The position numbers were made by a program, and so were the translations under genes. A DNA stretch of 64,000 nt. Source: Arctopsyche grandis. Its lineage: Eukaryota > Arthropoda > Insecta > Trichoptera > Hydropsychidae. Under the pieces are notes generated by a model. The model saw only the letters and a list, made by a program, of their open reading frames with translations. It ran no database searches and was not told the DNA's origin. Position 1 is the first letter of the stretch, and the number at the start of each line of letters is the position of its first letter. The DNA lies in assembly GCF_051622035.1 (NCBI RefSeq), contig NC_135364.1, positions 13,013,501 through 13,077,500 of the forward strand, read 5' to 3'. Below, one piece after another: positions 35,701-44,939 of the stretch.

Positions 35701-37616
35701 AAAACTACGGGGAAAACGACTGAATGTTTTATAAGATGGGTGGCCAAGCAAAAAGTAAACCGTATGTGGTTAACCTTCAATCACATCAATTTTAGAAGTG
35801 GTAGAAGAAAATTGCATTTACATATGTATGTACATACATACATACAATAGAAGCTGTCCGTAGCTTGATAATAAAAAAATCAACTCGTATAGAGATCCAG
35901 TCGAGAGCGGTCTCAATGAAATTTACGCTATCGTACATATGAATACAAATTTTTGCATAATAACTTATTTACATTGGGTTGCAAAAACACACTTTACCTT
36001 GGATCGTAAAAATATACTCCTATTTAAAAGTTACACTTGCAAAACATACAAATTCCCTCGTGTCAAAATACATTGAATTCACTTTTAATTTATTACAAAT
36101 ATGAAAATAAACGTAACGCAAGTAATGCGAAACACACATGCACACGTACGAAGATATTTTAAATGATCAACATAATCCCACGCTTTCAATATATTCTTCA
36201 AAATGGAAGGAAAACATAAATTTTTAAATACTTTAAAATATCTACGTACATTGTTCACGGTTCACCGTAACAGCGATAACTTCTATTTCTCACAATACGG
36301 TAGGAAAATATACACAAGTATTATGCATTGACGACACATATTGAAATAGACTGGAGCTATAACACAATATTTCTGGGAAAAATAATTATATATAAATTCA
36401 ATTAAAGTTAATAGTGATTGTGCAACAAGTCTTAACGTACCGTATGGTACGAAAGGATTTCATTAAAGGGAAATCTGAGCCCACTTCAATACTGATAAAA
36501 ATATCAATATTTGAACAGTACTCCACGCATTCATAACTATCATAATATAGTACAATCGAATACTTTGCCAGTAAAAGTCAATAAAATCCACCATATCTAT
36601 CTAACATATGTTCGTAGTGTAAATTTTGAATCTGAAACGGATTTGTAATATGACGTATATATAATACATAGTAGACGTTTCAAAACTAAAAATATGTACT
36701 ACACATAAATGTACAAAGCTTAGCGAGAAAAAAACCGGATTTCATTTGTATTGCAATTTATATAAATACGTATATACAATTGATATGATGAATATAAAGT
36801 ACAATATGTTGTGATGAATTTCCAAAAAATGAGTTTCGGTCAAATTGAATATCGTAATATTTTTTGCGCTGCCTCTACATACGTATATATGTATTATACA
36901 GTATACTAAAAATGAGCAAATGAAAATTAAATTGAAAAAACGACACATCCTACACAATAATAATTGCGTTACTATCGTTAGAATAATATTATCAAATATG
37001 TATTTCATTCAATGCTCCATATGATTCAAAATGTTAACGCGAGTGCAATATAAATAGATAATCCCGGTTTTGTACAATAAAGAGCCACAGTTTATTTAAC
37101 ATGCCGATTCTTATCAGATGTAGACGATCGAATTTCGGCAGGTTTTAATAGTACATATACCCCAGTGTGACATTTGACCTTTCGAACCGAGCAGGCGTTG
37201 CACGGGTCTATGTATTTTCCAATTTTCGGGGAAAACTCGAAGAAAATGATCATCAAACCATTATGCAAATGATTGTAGAGACATTGAATGGATACGAGCG
37301 AGAGTATACAACGGTATATTTACCGGTCGCGGTTGAAATAGCTCTGATCCGACAAAAAATGCACGCGCAGGTGAGCGCAGCTTACCTGCACTTGACCGGG
37401 ATAAAACATATGGAAGGATATAACATCGTGGAATGGTTTATTTATAAAATCGGGTTGTTTGATACGATCTGGTACCTTATTGGGGGTCACATCAGGCATC
37501 AGAAAAGGGTAAATGATGGTCTCGGTGAGGTTCGTCGCTCCGGTTAAGGCAGTTGTGGGAGCAATGGATGCAACCAGGCCCAAGAGCACCACCAGCAAAA
37601 CGTTGGGGCGCGCCAT
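26732..37616 (-). CDS. Phm: Peptidylglycine alpha-hydroxylating monooxygenase (PHM)
   Basis: PHM is the copper- and ascorbate-dependent enzyme that hydroxylates the terminal glycine of neuropeptide precursors in secretory granules, the first step of C-terminal amidation. Nine exons on the minus strand: 37616-37476, 29725-29668, 29587-29500, 28731-28653, 28566-28440, 28288-28240, 27399-27254, 27182-26990, 26900-26732. All junctions are GT/AG, the phases match, and the total of 1050 nt gives 349 residues, close to the usual insect length. Residues 1-24 form a signal peptide (MARPNVLLVVLLGLV...). The CuH ligands are visible: H79 and H80 in TAHHMLLYGC with H158 in LQVHY. So are the CuM ligands: H225 and H227 in THTH with M301 in DEMCNFY. 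There is no lyase (PAL) domain, as is normal in insects, where PAL is a separate gene. The start was chosen for its signal peptide and good ATG context; the frame stays open further 5' but that part looks like UTR. Intron 1 is about 7.75 kb and full of mobile elements. Confidence 0.95.
27460..27703 (-). mobile_element. short non-autonomous Helitron, copy 2 (PHM intron 6)
   Basis: Minus-strand element ending CGAAGCCGGGTAAAACCACTAG, with flanking A on the plus-strand left. Its 5' end (TCTAATATATAATTTC) abuts the next copy directly. It lies between PHM exons 6 and 7, in the same orientation as the gene. Confidence 0.8.
27704..27928 (-). mobile_element. short non-autonomous Helitron, copy 3, head-to-tail with copy 2
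   Basis: Same ends as copy 2 (CTAG on one side, 5'-TC on the other, followed by T). Inside is a roughly 31-bp tandem unit, about three times, built on TTTATTTGAATAGTTTTATT (27783-27862). Confidence 0.8.
28955..29460 (+). mobile_element. tRNA-derived SINE, copy 4 (tail type B, PHM intron 3)
   Basis: Head GCCAGCAGTTTTGCTTAATGG, diverged B box GGCTCGAGTCC, core ATCGATCGTTTCTCTATCAGAG and CTGATCATTGTTGAAACGG, then GTTGTCACAAAATC. The tail keeps TCGCATTGGAGTGATCTGTAATG and ends in ATAAAATAAAATAAAAATAAA. It is inserted antisense to PHM between exons 3 and 4. Confidence 0.75.
30850..31078. mobile_element. Mutator-like foldback MITE 1 (element 30859-31069)
   Basis: Flanked by a perfect 9-bp duplication TTATCTAAT (30850-30858 and 31070-31078), the length made by Mutator-type transposases. 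Its ends are inverted (GGTTCCGCGACAAAAC and, from the other side, GGTGTTACGACAAAAC). Both arms are built of degenerate units of about 15 bp resembling GTGAGCGTTTTGTCG, reversed in the left arm. 211 bp, no coding capacity. Confidence 0.85.
31478..31735. mobile_element. possible hAT-type termini
   Basis: CAGGGCCGCTGAGAGG at 31478 and CAGTGGTGTGCAAAGG near 31651 both resemble hAT terminal repeats. Neither has a partner I could find within reach, so they are probably truncated relics. Confidence 0.25.
32596..32754. mobile_element. ACTAGAG-family MITE, copy 1
   Basis: Inverted ends ACTAGACTGCG. Inside are AGTTTGCCAAACC, a T-tract, CTCTAGCTTTGTAAATAGAGC and GGAAAAGCACG, shared in reverse with the element at 55855-56030. 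The SINE tail starts immediately to its right. Confidence 0.65.
32755..33210 (-). mobile_element. tRNA-derived SINE, copy 5 (composite tail, PHM intron 1)
   Basis: A long copy. On the minus strand it has CCAGCAGCGTGGCTCGGTCG (A box), a B-box-like GAGTTCGATCCC, the shared core, CCCACTATGTCACCACTATTTGA of the type A copies, and then the type B end CCAGGAAGGCGCATTGGGG, closing in ATAAATAAATAAAT. It is inserted sense to PHM. Confidence 0.85.
33226..33372. mobile_element. foldback MITE
   Basis: Arms GCTCGAGTGCTATTTACCAGGAAAGAGGG and, inverted, GGGTGCTCGGGTTCTATTTT with CAGGAAAGAGGG, joined by CAATTTGTA/GAAATTGACAATA sequence. It touches the next palindrome on its right. Confidence 0.65.
33379..33635. 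mobile_element. 257-bp palindromic element with nested ACTAGAG ends
   Basis: Arms of about 70 bp differ at only a few positions. They begin TTAAACACGATAAAATCG, continue CATCGATTCATATTT and GAAGAAAGTG, and reach ATAACTAGAGATCGGCGCGAC. The inner part carries the ACTAGAG-family ends and the CTCTAGCTTTGTA block. TTAA-like outer ends might be target sequence. Confidence 0.75.
34560..34675. repeat. small palindrome related to the hAT MITE core
   Basis: Arms TATGAGCAGGATACAAGGGA and, inverted, GCGAGCAGAATACAAAGGGA, with a TGACGTCA loop. A similar imperfect palindrome is at 40950-41038. Both share the GAGCAGGATACAA motif of the larger hAT MITE family. Confidence 0.5.
34676..35300 (-). repeat. dispersed repeat A, copy 3, interrupted by a hAT MITE
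   Basis: AACGTGTATATTACGATTAT and CAAAATGGCAAAGTG (34676-34838) match 3140-3340. A continuation after the MITE (35231-35300) has ATGAGCGAAGTGAAAT, comparable to the TTACTAAGTGAAAT stretch of copy 1. Confidence 0.55.
34831..35238. mobile_element. hAT-like foldback MITE, full copy 2 (element 34839-35230)
   Basis: Same hairpin family as 22166-22566. A perfect 8-bp duplication AAATATAC flanks it (34831-34838 and 35231-35238). The two arms are near-identical through AAGATCGAAAATCGAAAG, GGTGCATGGTAAACGGTA and AACAAGAGGAACAGGC. Confidence 0.9.
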
Positions 37617-38214
37617 GGCAGGGGCGCAGGCCCTCGTTTCTTCACCACACGACTGTCTCTCTCGACTTTCCAAACAGATTGTTGCTGAGACCCAACACTG
37701 CGTTCCGTGCCGCTCTGCCTTCCTAAGCACCCAGGACACGCTACAACTAAACATTATTGCGATGACGTACTTCAGTGCTACTCAACCGTTGTTTCGTAAC
37801 ACGTCAATTACATTTATAAAATAAATTTCACGTACCTCTACATCGAATGATGAAACTTCGTCTGAGGCAATCCCATCGTGTCGTTGGTCTCATTTAATCT
37901 CAGACGTTATGCATTTCAAGAATGGATTCAATAATCCCATCGACAGATAGTAAAAAAATGGTAACTATTTCATTTCTTAAAAATATATAGCAAGTTAAAT
38001 TATGTAAATCACCCACAAAATTGCCTGTGTAAGTCTTCGATCAATTCTTAATAAGCATTGTAGGTGATATAATACTATATATGAATGTAACTACGAACTA
38101 GAAATGGTTCACGAGAAAGTTTTGGGAATTTTGACACGATTCAAATTTTTTACTTAATATTCTAAGAAATCTTTACATTCTAAATGATCTGAATGATGAC
38201 TAAAGTACAACTTA

Positions 38215-38395
38215 AAGGCCTAACCGCACTATGCGACCGCGACGCGACACGGCAGTGCCAAATATTGTTTGTACGAAATTGTATGAGATAGAAAGCACTA
38301 CGAGTCACGCGACAGAGTTGCCTTTTGTATCAACTTTGCCATGTCGTGTCGCGTCGCAGCGGTGCAATGTCGCCTAGTGCGTTCGGATCTTAGCA
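38215..38395. mobile_element. foldback MITE with GCGACGCGACAC arms
   Basis: Left arm GCACTATGCGACCGCGACG and, inverted on the right, GCACTAGGCGAC then CTGCGACGCGACACGACA. No clear target duplication was found and there is no coding capacity. Confidence 0.6.
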
Positions 38396-38548
38396 CTACT
38401 CTGGCGTTGAATTTTGATTTAATTTTCAACAACATAGGTGCGTTGAGAGTTTTTCGTCTTTCACAGTACCACAGTACACAGTACACACAAAACTCAGTAC
38501 CAGTCTCGGTTTGAAATAAAAACGGCTTTCCGTATTGCCCTAATGTCA

Positions 38549-39144
38549 TTAACCCTTTGAGTGTTGACGTCTTTTCTGTTGACAGCCGGCTACGCTGAAA
38601 ATTTCGCCGATATTTCCAACTAGAATTATTTTGAAATCCAATAGAAAGCAGGTATAAAAATTGTGGCTAATCCAAACAAACCCCAGATTACTACTCTAGA
38701 TAGCTACCGCCGAGGATTTCGAGTTTTATAAAGGTATGTTTAGATTCTCTATTATATCTTGCGAGAATATAAAACAAGCAAAAGAAGTCTATTAATGAAT
38801 GTATTTTTCCAAAACTAGTTCCATCTTCTTCATTGTTGTAAAAATGTTATGCTCACAGTCTGAACGCCAAGCCATAATCTAAAATACTCAACAGCTAGGG
38901 ATTTCCATAGAGAAATTCAGAAATTCCGGTGTAATCCAGTCTTTATACACGATGACAAATTAATGACACAGATTACACGACCCATATTCAATCCTTTTTT
39001 TTCAATGCTACCTGGAAAGGCTTAACGGGTAGTATTCTTGTTTATTTTGTACATGCTCAAAACACAACGCCTATTGGCGTTTTTTAAGCCTATGGATCTG
39101 TTGGCAAAACGCCGATCGGCGTTGATTAGCTTTCAAAAGGTCAA
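38549..39144. mobile_element. piggyBac-like MITE, copy 2
   Basis: Left end TTAACCCTTTGAGTGTTGAC, internal blocks shared with 4137-4632 (for example CCAAAACTAGTTCCATCTTC), and a decayed right end where TTAA has become TCAA. It carries an extra segment of about 100 bp around 38885-38980 that copy 1 lacks. Confidence 0.8.
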
Positions 39145-39458
39145 AGACAAAAAATAATTAACTTATTTCAAACAAGGAGCAAATGTCACAATAAAATTGT
39201 GTAATACTTATAGCTTCATTTTTTCGTAATAGTACAACTAAATTTAATAATTTTGCTACAATTAAACAACACTTAGAGGTTTGGTAATTGTTAAACAAGC
39301 ATTTATAATATTGATATATTAAATAAGTATATTTCTCATTAATAAAATTGAAATTGAATATTTAGCAAATGTATAAATCATTTTAAAAATTCATAAAAAA
39401 GTCGGTGGGTTTTGAAATTATGAACTGTGAGGTCCAAAAGATTGGCGACCGCTGAACA
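39145..39458. mobile_element. possible hAT-type terminus
   Basis: On the minus strand CAGCGGTCGCCAATCTTTTG followed by ACC resembles the terminal repeat of known hAT families. The matching opposite end was not found. Confidence 0.3.
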
Positions 39459-40949
39459 AGGGAATAATAATTACTATTCAGTATCAGTAAAAACGAATAC
39501 TCTTTTATCTGGCCCTTTAACCTACAGCCAATATTAAGATATATGTTTGTAATTAAAATTGACTTTATAAATTTATAACAATGTTATTCTCAGATCCCAT
39601 TATTACATTATTTTAATCGTTCTAGTTTTGTTTTGAACGAAATATCTTAATACTCAATCTTTCCGTGAAATTACTTCGTTTCATAACATTTCTCATATCG
39701 ATTCGTTACATATTATACGGAAAATTATTTATTTGAAACGAAACTACCTGTTATTTTCAATATGCATACATAAAAAAAATTAAGAAAATGTACTAAAACT
39801 AGGTAGATTATTTTTAAATTTTGAATTAATTATCATCCCTATCAAAATGTTATACTGAATTTGTAACGTGTGTGGAGTGAACTATGCGCTGCGCATGACG
39901 TCACACTACGTCATTCACGTTGAATATCGATTAGCCTTCAGCAAAAGCCTTTTAGGAGAAAACGCACCAAATTTATGTTCGTAAATGGAATATTGGCAAA
40001 CTTTCCAAACCAAAAAATATTGAAACTTACTTAGCTATGATTGGAACACATTTGGTTATTTATATAACTAATTTTCATAACACAGGTCGGGTCTTTTAAA
40101 CCTTTCAACCCTAGCTTCCATATGGAAAAAATTTCAATAGCACAATAAGAGCGAATATATATGTATGTAAAATGAACAAGTATGTAAAATGAACAGAAAC
40201 ATAAAAATTGCATTCAAATATGATTCTAATAAGAAATTAAATTTAAAATAAAACTAAAAACTAAAAAATATTTGATATTACATTGTAATGCAATCTACTT
40301 ATTATGTAAAGTATGTATATTTACATACATATATTTATGTCCTTTTTTTGTTTTAAATTGAAAATAATTTTACAATCACAATATCGATTGATTGTTTTGC
40401 TGTTTGATATTTAAAAGTGAGTTTCATCCCTTTTAATTGCAGGAAATGTTTAAAAATGTCAATATAAATAAAAAAATATAAATCATACTCGACACAATTG
40501 AATATACAGTTAGAATCACAATAGAATGTATTACATGACCACACGTTCAAATCAATTCACACATAACATGCACGCAAACTTGGAACATACGATTATAAAA
40601 TAGCTGTTGTGATAAAAATGATTGTTAAATATTATTGCAAACATATGTTTTTAACGTTTATTAAGGAATCAATCAATACATTGGCAAAACATACATTTTG
40701 AGTTTTTCTTTAAAATTCTATTCTAAAGATAAAAATAATATCCAACCCATGTATGTATGTATAATTTATAAAATTTCAAATATTTTTGGTACTTTGTATA
40801 TTTAATATATACTAAAAAATTCTCTATATGCATACATACATACATACATCTTTATCTATGAATAATATATTTTTTTTATGACAGAAATGCATGTGATATA
40901 AGCATCGGAGGAGGTCAATGGAAGATTTTCTCTTTTTATTGCAAAGCCT

Positions 40950-41038
40950 CACTTATGTGTTCGAGCAGGATCAAAAGCTTTGTAGTCAGGTGATTTTGTA
41001 TGGCCTTGCATCCTGCCTACACATACACAAGCAAGCCT
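40950..41038. repeat. imperfect palindrome with GAGCAGGAT core
   Basis: CACTTATGTGTTCGAGCAGG and, inverted, GCTTGTGTATGTGTAGGCAGG. Probably a decayed relative of 34560-34675. Confidence 0.45.
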
Positions 41039-41587
41039 GTACGATAGAAATAAAATCTCTATGGACTGCGGCGGATAAGTTATACAATAATAAATAAATT
41101 ACACAATATAACCGACATCTTCAGGACTGGAATGATTCATAATTAGTTTATAAATTGTAGTAAAAACGAAAATAAGTCATAGATAGTAAAATGACTTTGC
41201 TGTCTATGACTTCTGGCTTCTAATTAATGAATTAACTCATTTGAAATATGACTATGGCTTCTGATTAATTACTACTATCATATGACTATGGCTATGACTG
41301 ATTAATTTAATTAAACCATTTGAAAACTATTACAGATCACAAAAGCTGTTAAAAGCACTTTATATGACGTTATCTTGAATTTTAGCTTTATAACTAATTT
41401 GATCATTGACACGGCTTAGAAATACCAAATAAAAGCTAACAAACTTATGTACATACATATGTAGCACTTCATATGAAGAGAATCACAATATAAGGGTTAA
41501 TATTTATACCAATATTTCAACCCATTAAAAACAATTGGTAACGAGCTGTATAAATGTAATAAAACAGTCTATGTATAATCTTAAAAA

Positions 41588-43093
41588 TCAGTTGAAAATG
41601 GTGGCAAGTTTCTTACACAACCTTTTATAATAATATTTAAGTAAATTATTATTACTTAAACCAATGGCAATTAATATCACAAGATACATTAACATCATAG
41701 AGAGAAACTTATATTGTGAAATCCATTTTCTAAAAAAACCTGCAAAAGCATGAAATAAAATAATATAAAAAACCAGTAATTATATGTGTCAACTTTCATA
41801 AAAATAATAATAGTGTTACCTTTTTGTATATGACTGGAATACAACGTCTTTGATAATGGTGTTTCTCTCGCATATACTAACAAATATCGGACGCGAATCA
41901 AATCATTATTAAACACAATATAGTATTTGTGAGGAATTTCTCCAGCCATGCTGTCAGATGCCTTTGCTTTAGAATGATTGGGATTATTTTTAGCACCTAA
42001 AATTTTTAGAATAGATTAAATTAAATTTTGGTAAATAAATAACAAACCCCAAAAGGGGTTGATTTTAAAAGACATTTTTTCAAACCATTGGAAGCTGAAT
42101 TCTGACTGACAAGTCCATTAGGTGAGTCAATAAGTTCACATAATGCTACACACGACAAATAGCGGCCCAAACAACTATTCTCCCAACCGAATGCTCCAGG
42201 ACTATAAGGAAGACTAACACTTAGTTCAGAAGATAGATATGTACCACTGCCATAAAGCTTAGTCTAAAAATGAAATTATGTATTATTATGCTGGAAGAAA
42301 AATCTAAATATGTTATGCTTCCATTTAACATACTTTATTCATATGTTGCTGTAATCCATGGTGAAGAATTGAGTGATAATTCTCAAGTTTGCTTCCATGA
42401 TATGCATAAAATGTTTTACACTGACTTAAAAGCTTTAACCATTTCGTTTCATTTGGTGAATTTGAAGAATGAACAACTTCAAACACATATTGTGGTCTAC
42501 ACACCTCGGCTTCTGATGGAACTTTTTTCAATATTGAATCAATCTGATGCAAAAAATTCACATTTCATATATATAAGAGTATTTACAAATAAAATATATA
42601 ATGTATATATAATATTTACCAAATCGTTTGATATTGGCACTAAGGATGGTTCTGCAATGTCTAGTAAAACATAGTGTAAAAGGTCGATAATATCTTCATT
42701 ATTGTCGATATATGTAGAATCATTTAAATTTTCTACAAATATATGTAGTGGAGGAATTCGTTTGATTATATCCAACTATAAACAAATAATTAAGATTGAA
42801 TTCTTCAGAATAGAGAAAACTCTAATTATACATTATTGCTGTATCTAAGTTCCAAATATTTTTATGCTAAATAAATAAAGTGTATATACCAATTTTTCAT
42901 ATTGTTTTATTCCATTGCATACGTGAAAAGGTGGGAATGGTTTTAAACAAGTAGGTCTGCGATAAGTCAATAAAGCTGCTACAAATAAGCTACAACGAAG
43001 ATCTGCTGTTCTAAGGGCTGTGCCTGAAATTCCGGAAGTTGTAATCCCCAGAGCCCCTCTTAGAGCTGTGGCGCGTTCCCGCACCCCTTCCAT
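41588..43093 (-). CDS. PARP16: PARP16-type mono-ADP-ribosyltransferase, tail-anchored
   Basis: PARP16 proteins transfer single ADP-ribose units from NAD+ to ER targets and act in the unfolded protein response. Six minus-strand exons: 43093-42890, 42775-42620, 42543-42334, 42263-42086, 41996-41820, 41739-41588. All have GT/AG borders and matching phases. The 1077 nt encode 358 residues, somewhat longer than the vertebrate protein (about 320). The N-terminal helical part has the family block ADLRCSLFVAALLTYRR. The catalytic domain has H169 in YAYHGSKLENYHSIL, Y199 in YGSGTYLSSELS, and Y274 in PHKYYIVFNND, the H-Y-Y triad expected of a mono-transferase in place of H-Y-E. The last exon gives a hydrophobic segment near residues 319-337 (FLSMMLMYLVILIAIGL) and a lysine-rich tail facing the lumen, the known tail-anchor arrangement. 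The ATG at 43093 has a G at -3. The frame is open further upstream but without an ATG. Confidence 0.93.
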
Positions 43094-43394
43094 CACCTTT
43101 AACCACTTCAAAAAATAAATAGAACCAACTGTCACTTGCAAACTGACACATCACATAATCTACGATTATACGGCCAGCTATTATCTTCAATTGAATAAAA
43201 CAACGTGGTCCAATAATATTTGAGCTCGTTTCCTGTAAACGCAGCTATTCAATTAAGTGGGGGAAATGCCATAGTTGTTGACTAGTGCAGATTTTCACGA
43301 TATACGTTATATATTATGTGTTTTTTTTTCGTCATAAATTTATTTTTCCTATCAGAGGCAAGTTTTATGTCAAGTATTTATTTTAGGTTTGTAT

Positions 43395-43824
43395 TTGGCA
43401 AAAGTGAGAACGCTCGACAGGAAAAGCGGGGCTAGATGTTGGTTGCCATTATGCCGGCGCCAGACATGTGTTCAAAGATGTGATCAAATAAGTGTTCACA
43501 TGTGTGGCACGGGCATTTGATTTTATTGTCACATATTTGATCACTTAAGTGCGCTTTGCCGTTCCGTGTCGGTTTTTTAGCGCACATCAAAGGGATAAAA
43601 GTCCAAATGTTTGTGTGCCTGCCACACTGCGCGAAGCCCAGTTGCGTGAGCCTATTTGATCAAATCTTTGAACATATATCTGGGAGATACAATAACATGT
43701 GACCAAATGTGTGAGCAAAGTCTTCAAAGAAGTGATCACTTCTTTGAACTCATGTCTGGCACCGGCATAATGGCAACCAACATCTAGCCCCACTTTTCCT
43801 GTCGAGCGTTCTCACTTTTACCCA
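43395..43824. mobile_element. foldback MITE (430 bp)
   Basis: Inverted ends AAAAGTGAGAACGCTCGACA continue as GGAAAAG, GGGGCTAGATGTTGGTTGCC and ATTATGCCGG on both sides. Inner arms carry TTTGATCA/TGATCACTT words. GTAT sits on both sides (43391-43394 and 43825-43828) and may be the target duplication. No transposase frame. Confidence 0.8.
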
Positions 43825-43841
43825 GTATCCATCGTTCAGTA

Positions 43842-44525
43842 TACAAGGGGTCTGTATAAATAATAACAAAAAGTCAGTATTTATATTAACTGGTCAGTAT
43901 TAACGTTAAATAGTAAGTTTTATTTTGAAGACTGTCCAGTATATCTTTTTGGTTGATATTGTTACGTATACTAAAAAGAGCCGCCGAGTAATTGCGATCG
44001 GATTAGGCCGGGTAGCGTCCTGAGAGACCGTGTGACCGGTGTAAGTGGTTTTAAGTATTAGCGACAAGCTAAGTGCATGAAAGCTAAACAATGATTGCAC
44101 TTCCCAGAATTGACCTGTTCCGCGGGAGCGAATGTCGTGGGAAGACATATCCGTACGTGACCATAACAATAGGTAAACAAATTAGACGTCGAAGATGTCC
44201 TGAGAGATCTATCCCTTATAAGGCGATACTTAAGCGATATCATGTCATTCTGAACTTAGCACTGACAGTGCGTGTATCTCCTTAATCATCAATAAATGCT
44301 GTGAGACGACTATTGGCCTTTTACTTGGATCCTCTACCCACCCCTACGCAACAATATCAACACAAAGTTAGTACGATCTTGATAGCCAATTCCATTGCTA
44401 TTTTTTCTGGCGAATGTACGTCAGATTTTTAAACTGTCCATTTGTTATTTATACTAACATTTAATAATGTAATACTGACCATTTTGTTAATAAAATACTG
44501 ACCGCAAAATGACTTATATACTTAC
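43842..44525. mobile_element. AT-rich inverted-repeat element split by a solo LTR
   Basis: The left part (GTCAGTATTTATATTAAC then GGTCAGTATTAACGTTAAA) and the right part read in reverse (GGTCAGTATTTTATTAAC then GGTCAGTATTACATTATTAAA) match as inverted arms. The LTR at 43960-44353 lies between them, so this older MITE-like element was its landing site. Confidence 0.5.
43956..44357 (+). mobile_element. solo LTR, copy 2 (LTR 43960-44353)
   Basis: Starts TGTTACGTATAC and ends CCTACGCAACA, flanked by ATAT on both sides (43956-43959 and 44354-44357). It is the same family as 6731-7090, sharing the GACGTCGAAGATG block, CCTTATAAGG, the AATAAA near the right end and TTACTTGGATCCTC. At 394 bp it is 34 bp longer, from indels in the left half. 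No internal retrotransposon sequence. Confidence 0.85.
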
Positions 44526-44939
44526 CAAAATTTATTTTGGTCATTTAATTTGTTGCCTTTGTTTTACAATTAAAATTATTACAATTTATATGAAATTGAA
44601 ATTCTTGCGTATTTGTGAGAAAAATATTTGCATGTTTCTTTAATCCCAAAAAAATGGAGTATGAAGACACTCCATTTTTTTGGTAGGGAAAATATTACAG
44701 AATATTGCCATGCCGTTACCGTGTTTCTCCTTGTTACTAAGAAACATTCGTTAATCGGAAAAAAATGTGTGGCTTTTGGGAAATTTTCTCATTTAAATTT
44801 CAATATTATTCAATTATAGTCGATTATTGAGATTTTTTGGCCAAAATGTATTCAATGTCCATGTCAACGCGATCACAACGTGCTCGTGACATTTGTTTGT
44901 GAACTTTCATCTTACGCCGATGGTGAATTAGACTTCAAA

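Larger units (their letters stand above)
29726..37475 (-). other. PHM intron 1, mobile-element cluster
   Basis: The 7.75 kb between PHM exons 1 and 2 holds no other exon I can support. It contains a MULE-like MITE, a SINE, several foldback MITEs and part of repeat A (listed separately), mostly in 30.8-35.3 kb. 35.3-37.4 kb is AT-rich and featureless. Confidence 0.7.
37617..41587. other. intergenic region between PHM and PARP16
   Basis: About 4 kb with no gene seen. It contains the PHM 5' flank, an unclassified MITE (38215-38395), a piggyBac-like MITE and a possible hAT end. The rest is AT-rich. Confidence 0.6.
43094..44939. promoter_or_regulatory. divergent intergenic gap between PARP16 and MPP10
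   Basis: The two genes start 1.85 kb apart on opposite strands, so their promoters lie here. Much of the gap is mobile DNA: a foldback element (43395-43824) and a solo LTR (43960-44353) inside a further inverted repeat. The sequence next to each start codon (43094-43390 and 44560-44939) is left for native promoter elements; I see no clear TATA box. An inverted pair of ACTCCATTTTTTTGG-like arms is at 44650-44683. Confidence 0.5.

Noticed and set aside
37167-37547. 126-codon plus-strand open frame overlapping PHM exon 1
   Set aside because: It overlaps the antisense of PHM exon 1, has no recognisable domain and starts in intron sequence; probably a shadow frame.
42270-42674. 134-codon plus-strand frame
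   Set aside because: It is the antisense of PARP16 exons 2 and 3 and their intron.
43842-44525. Long terminal repeats of a complete retrovirus-like element
   Set aside because: Only one LTR with its own 4-bp duplication is present; no internal gag, pol or env sequence was seen.
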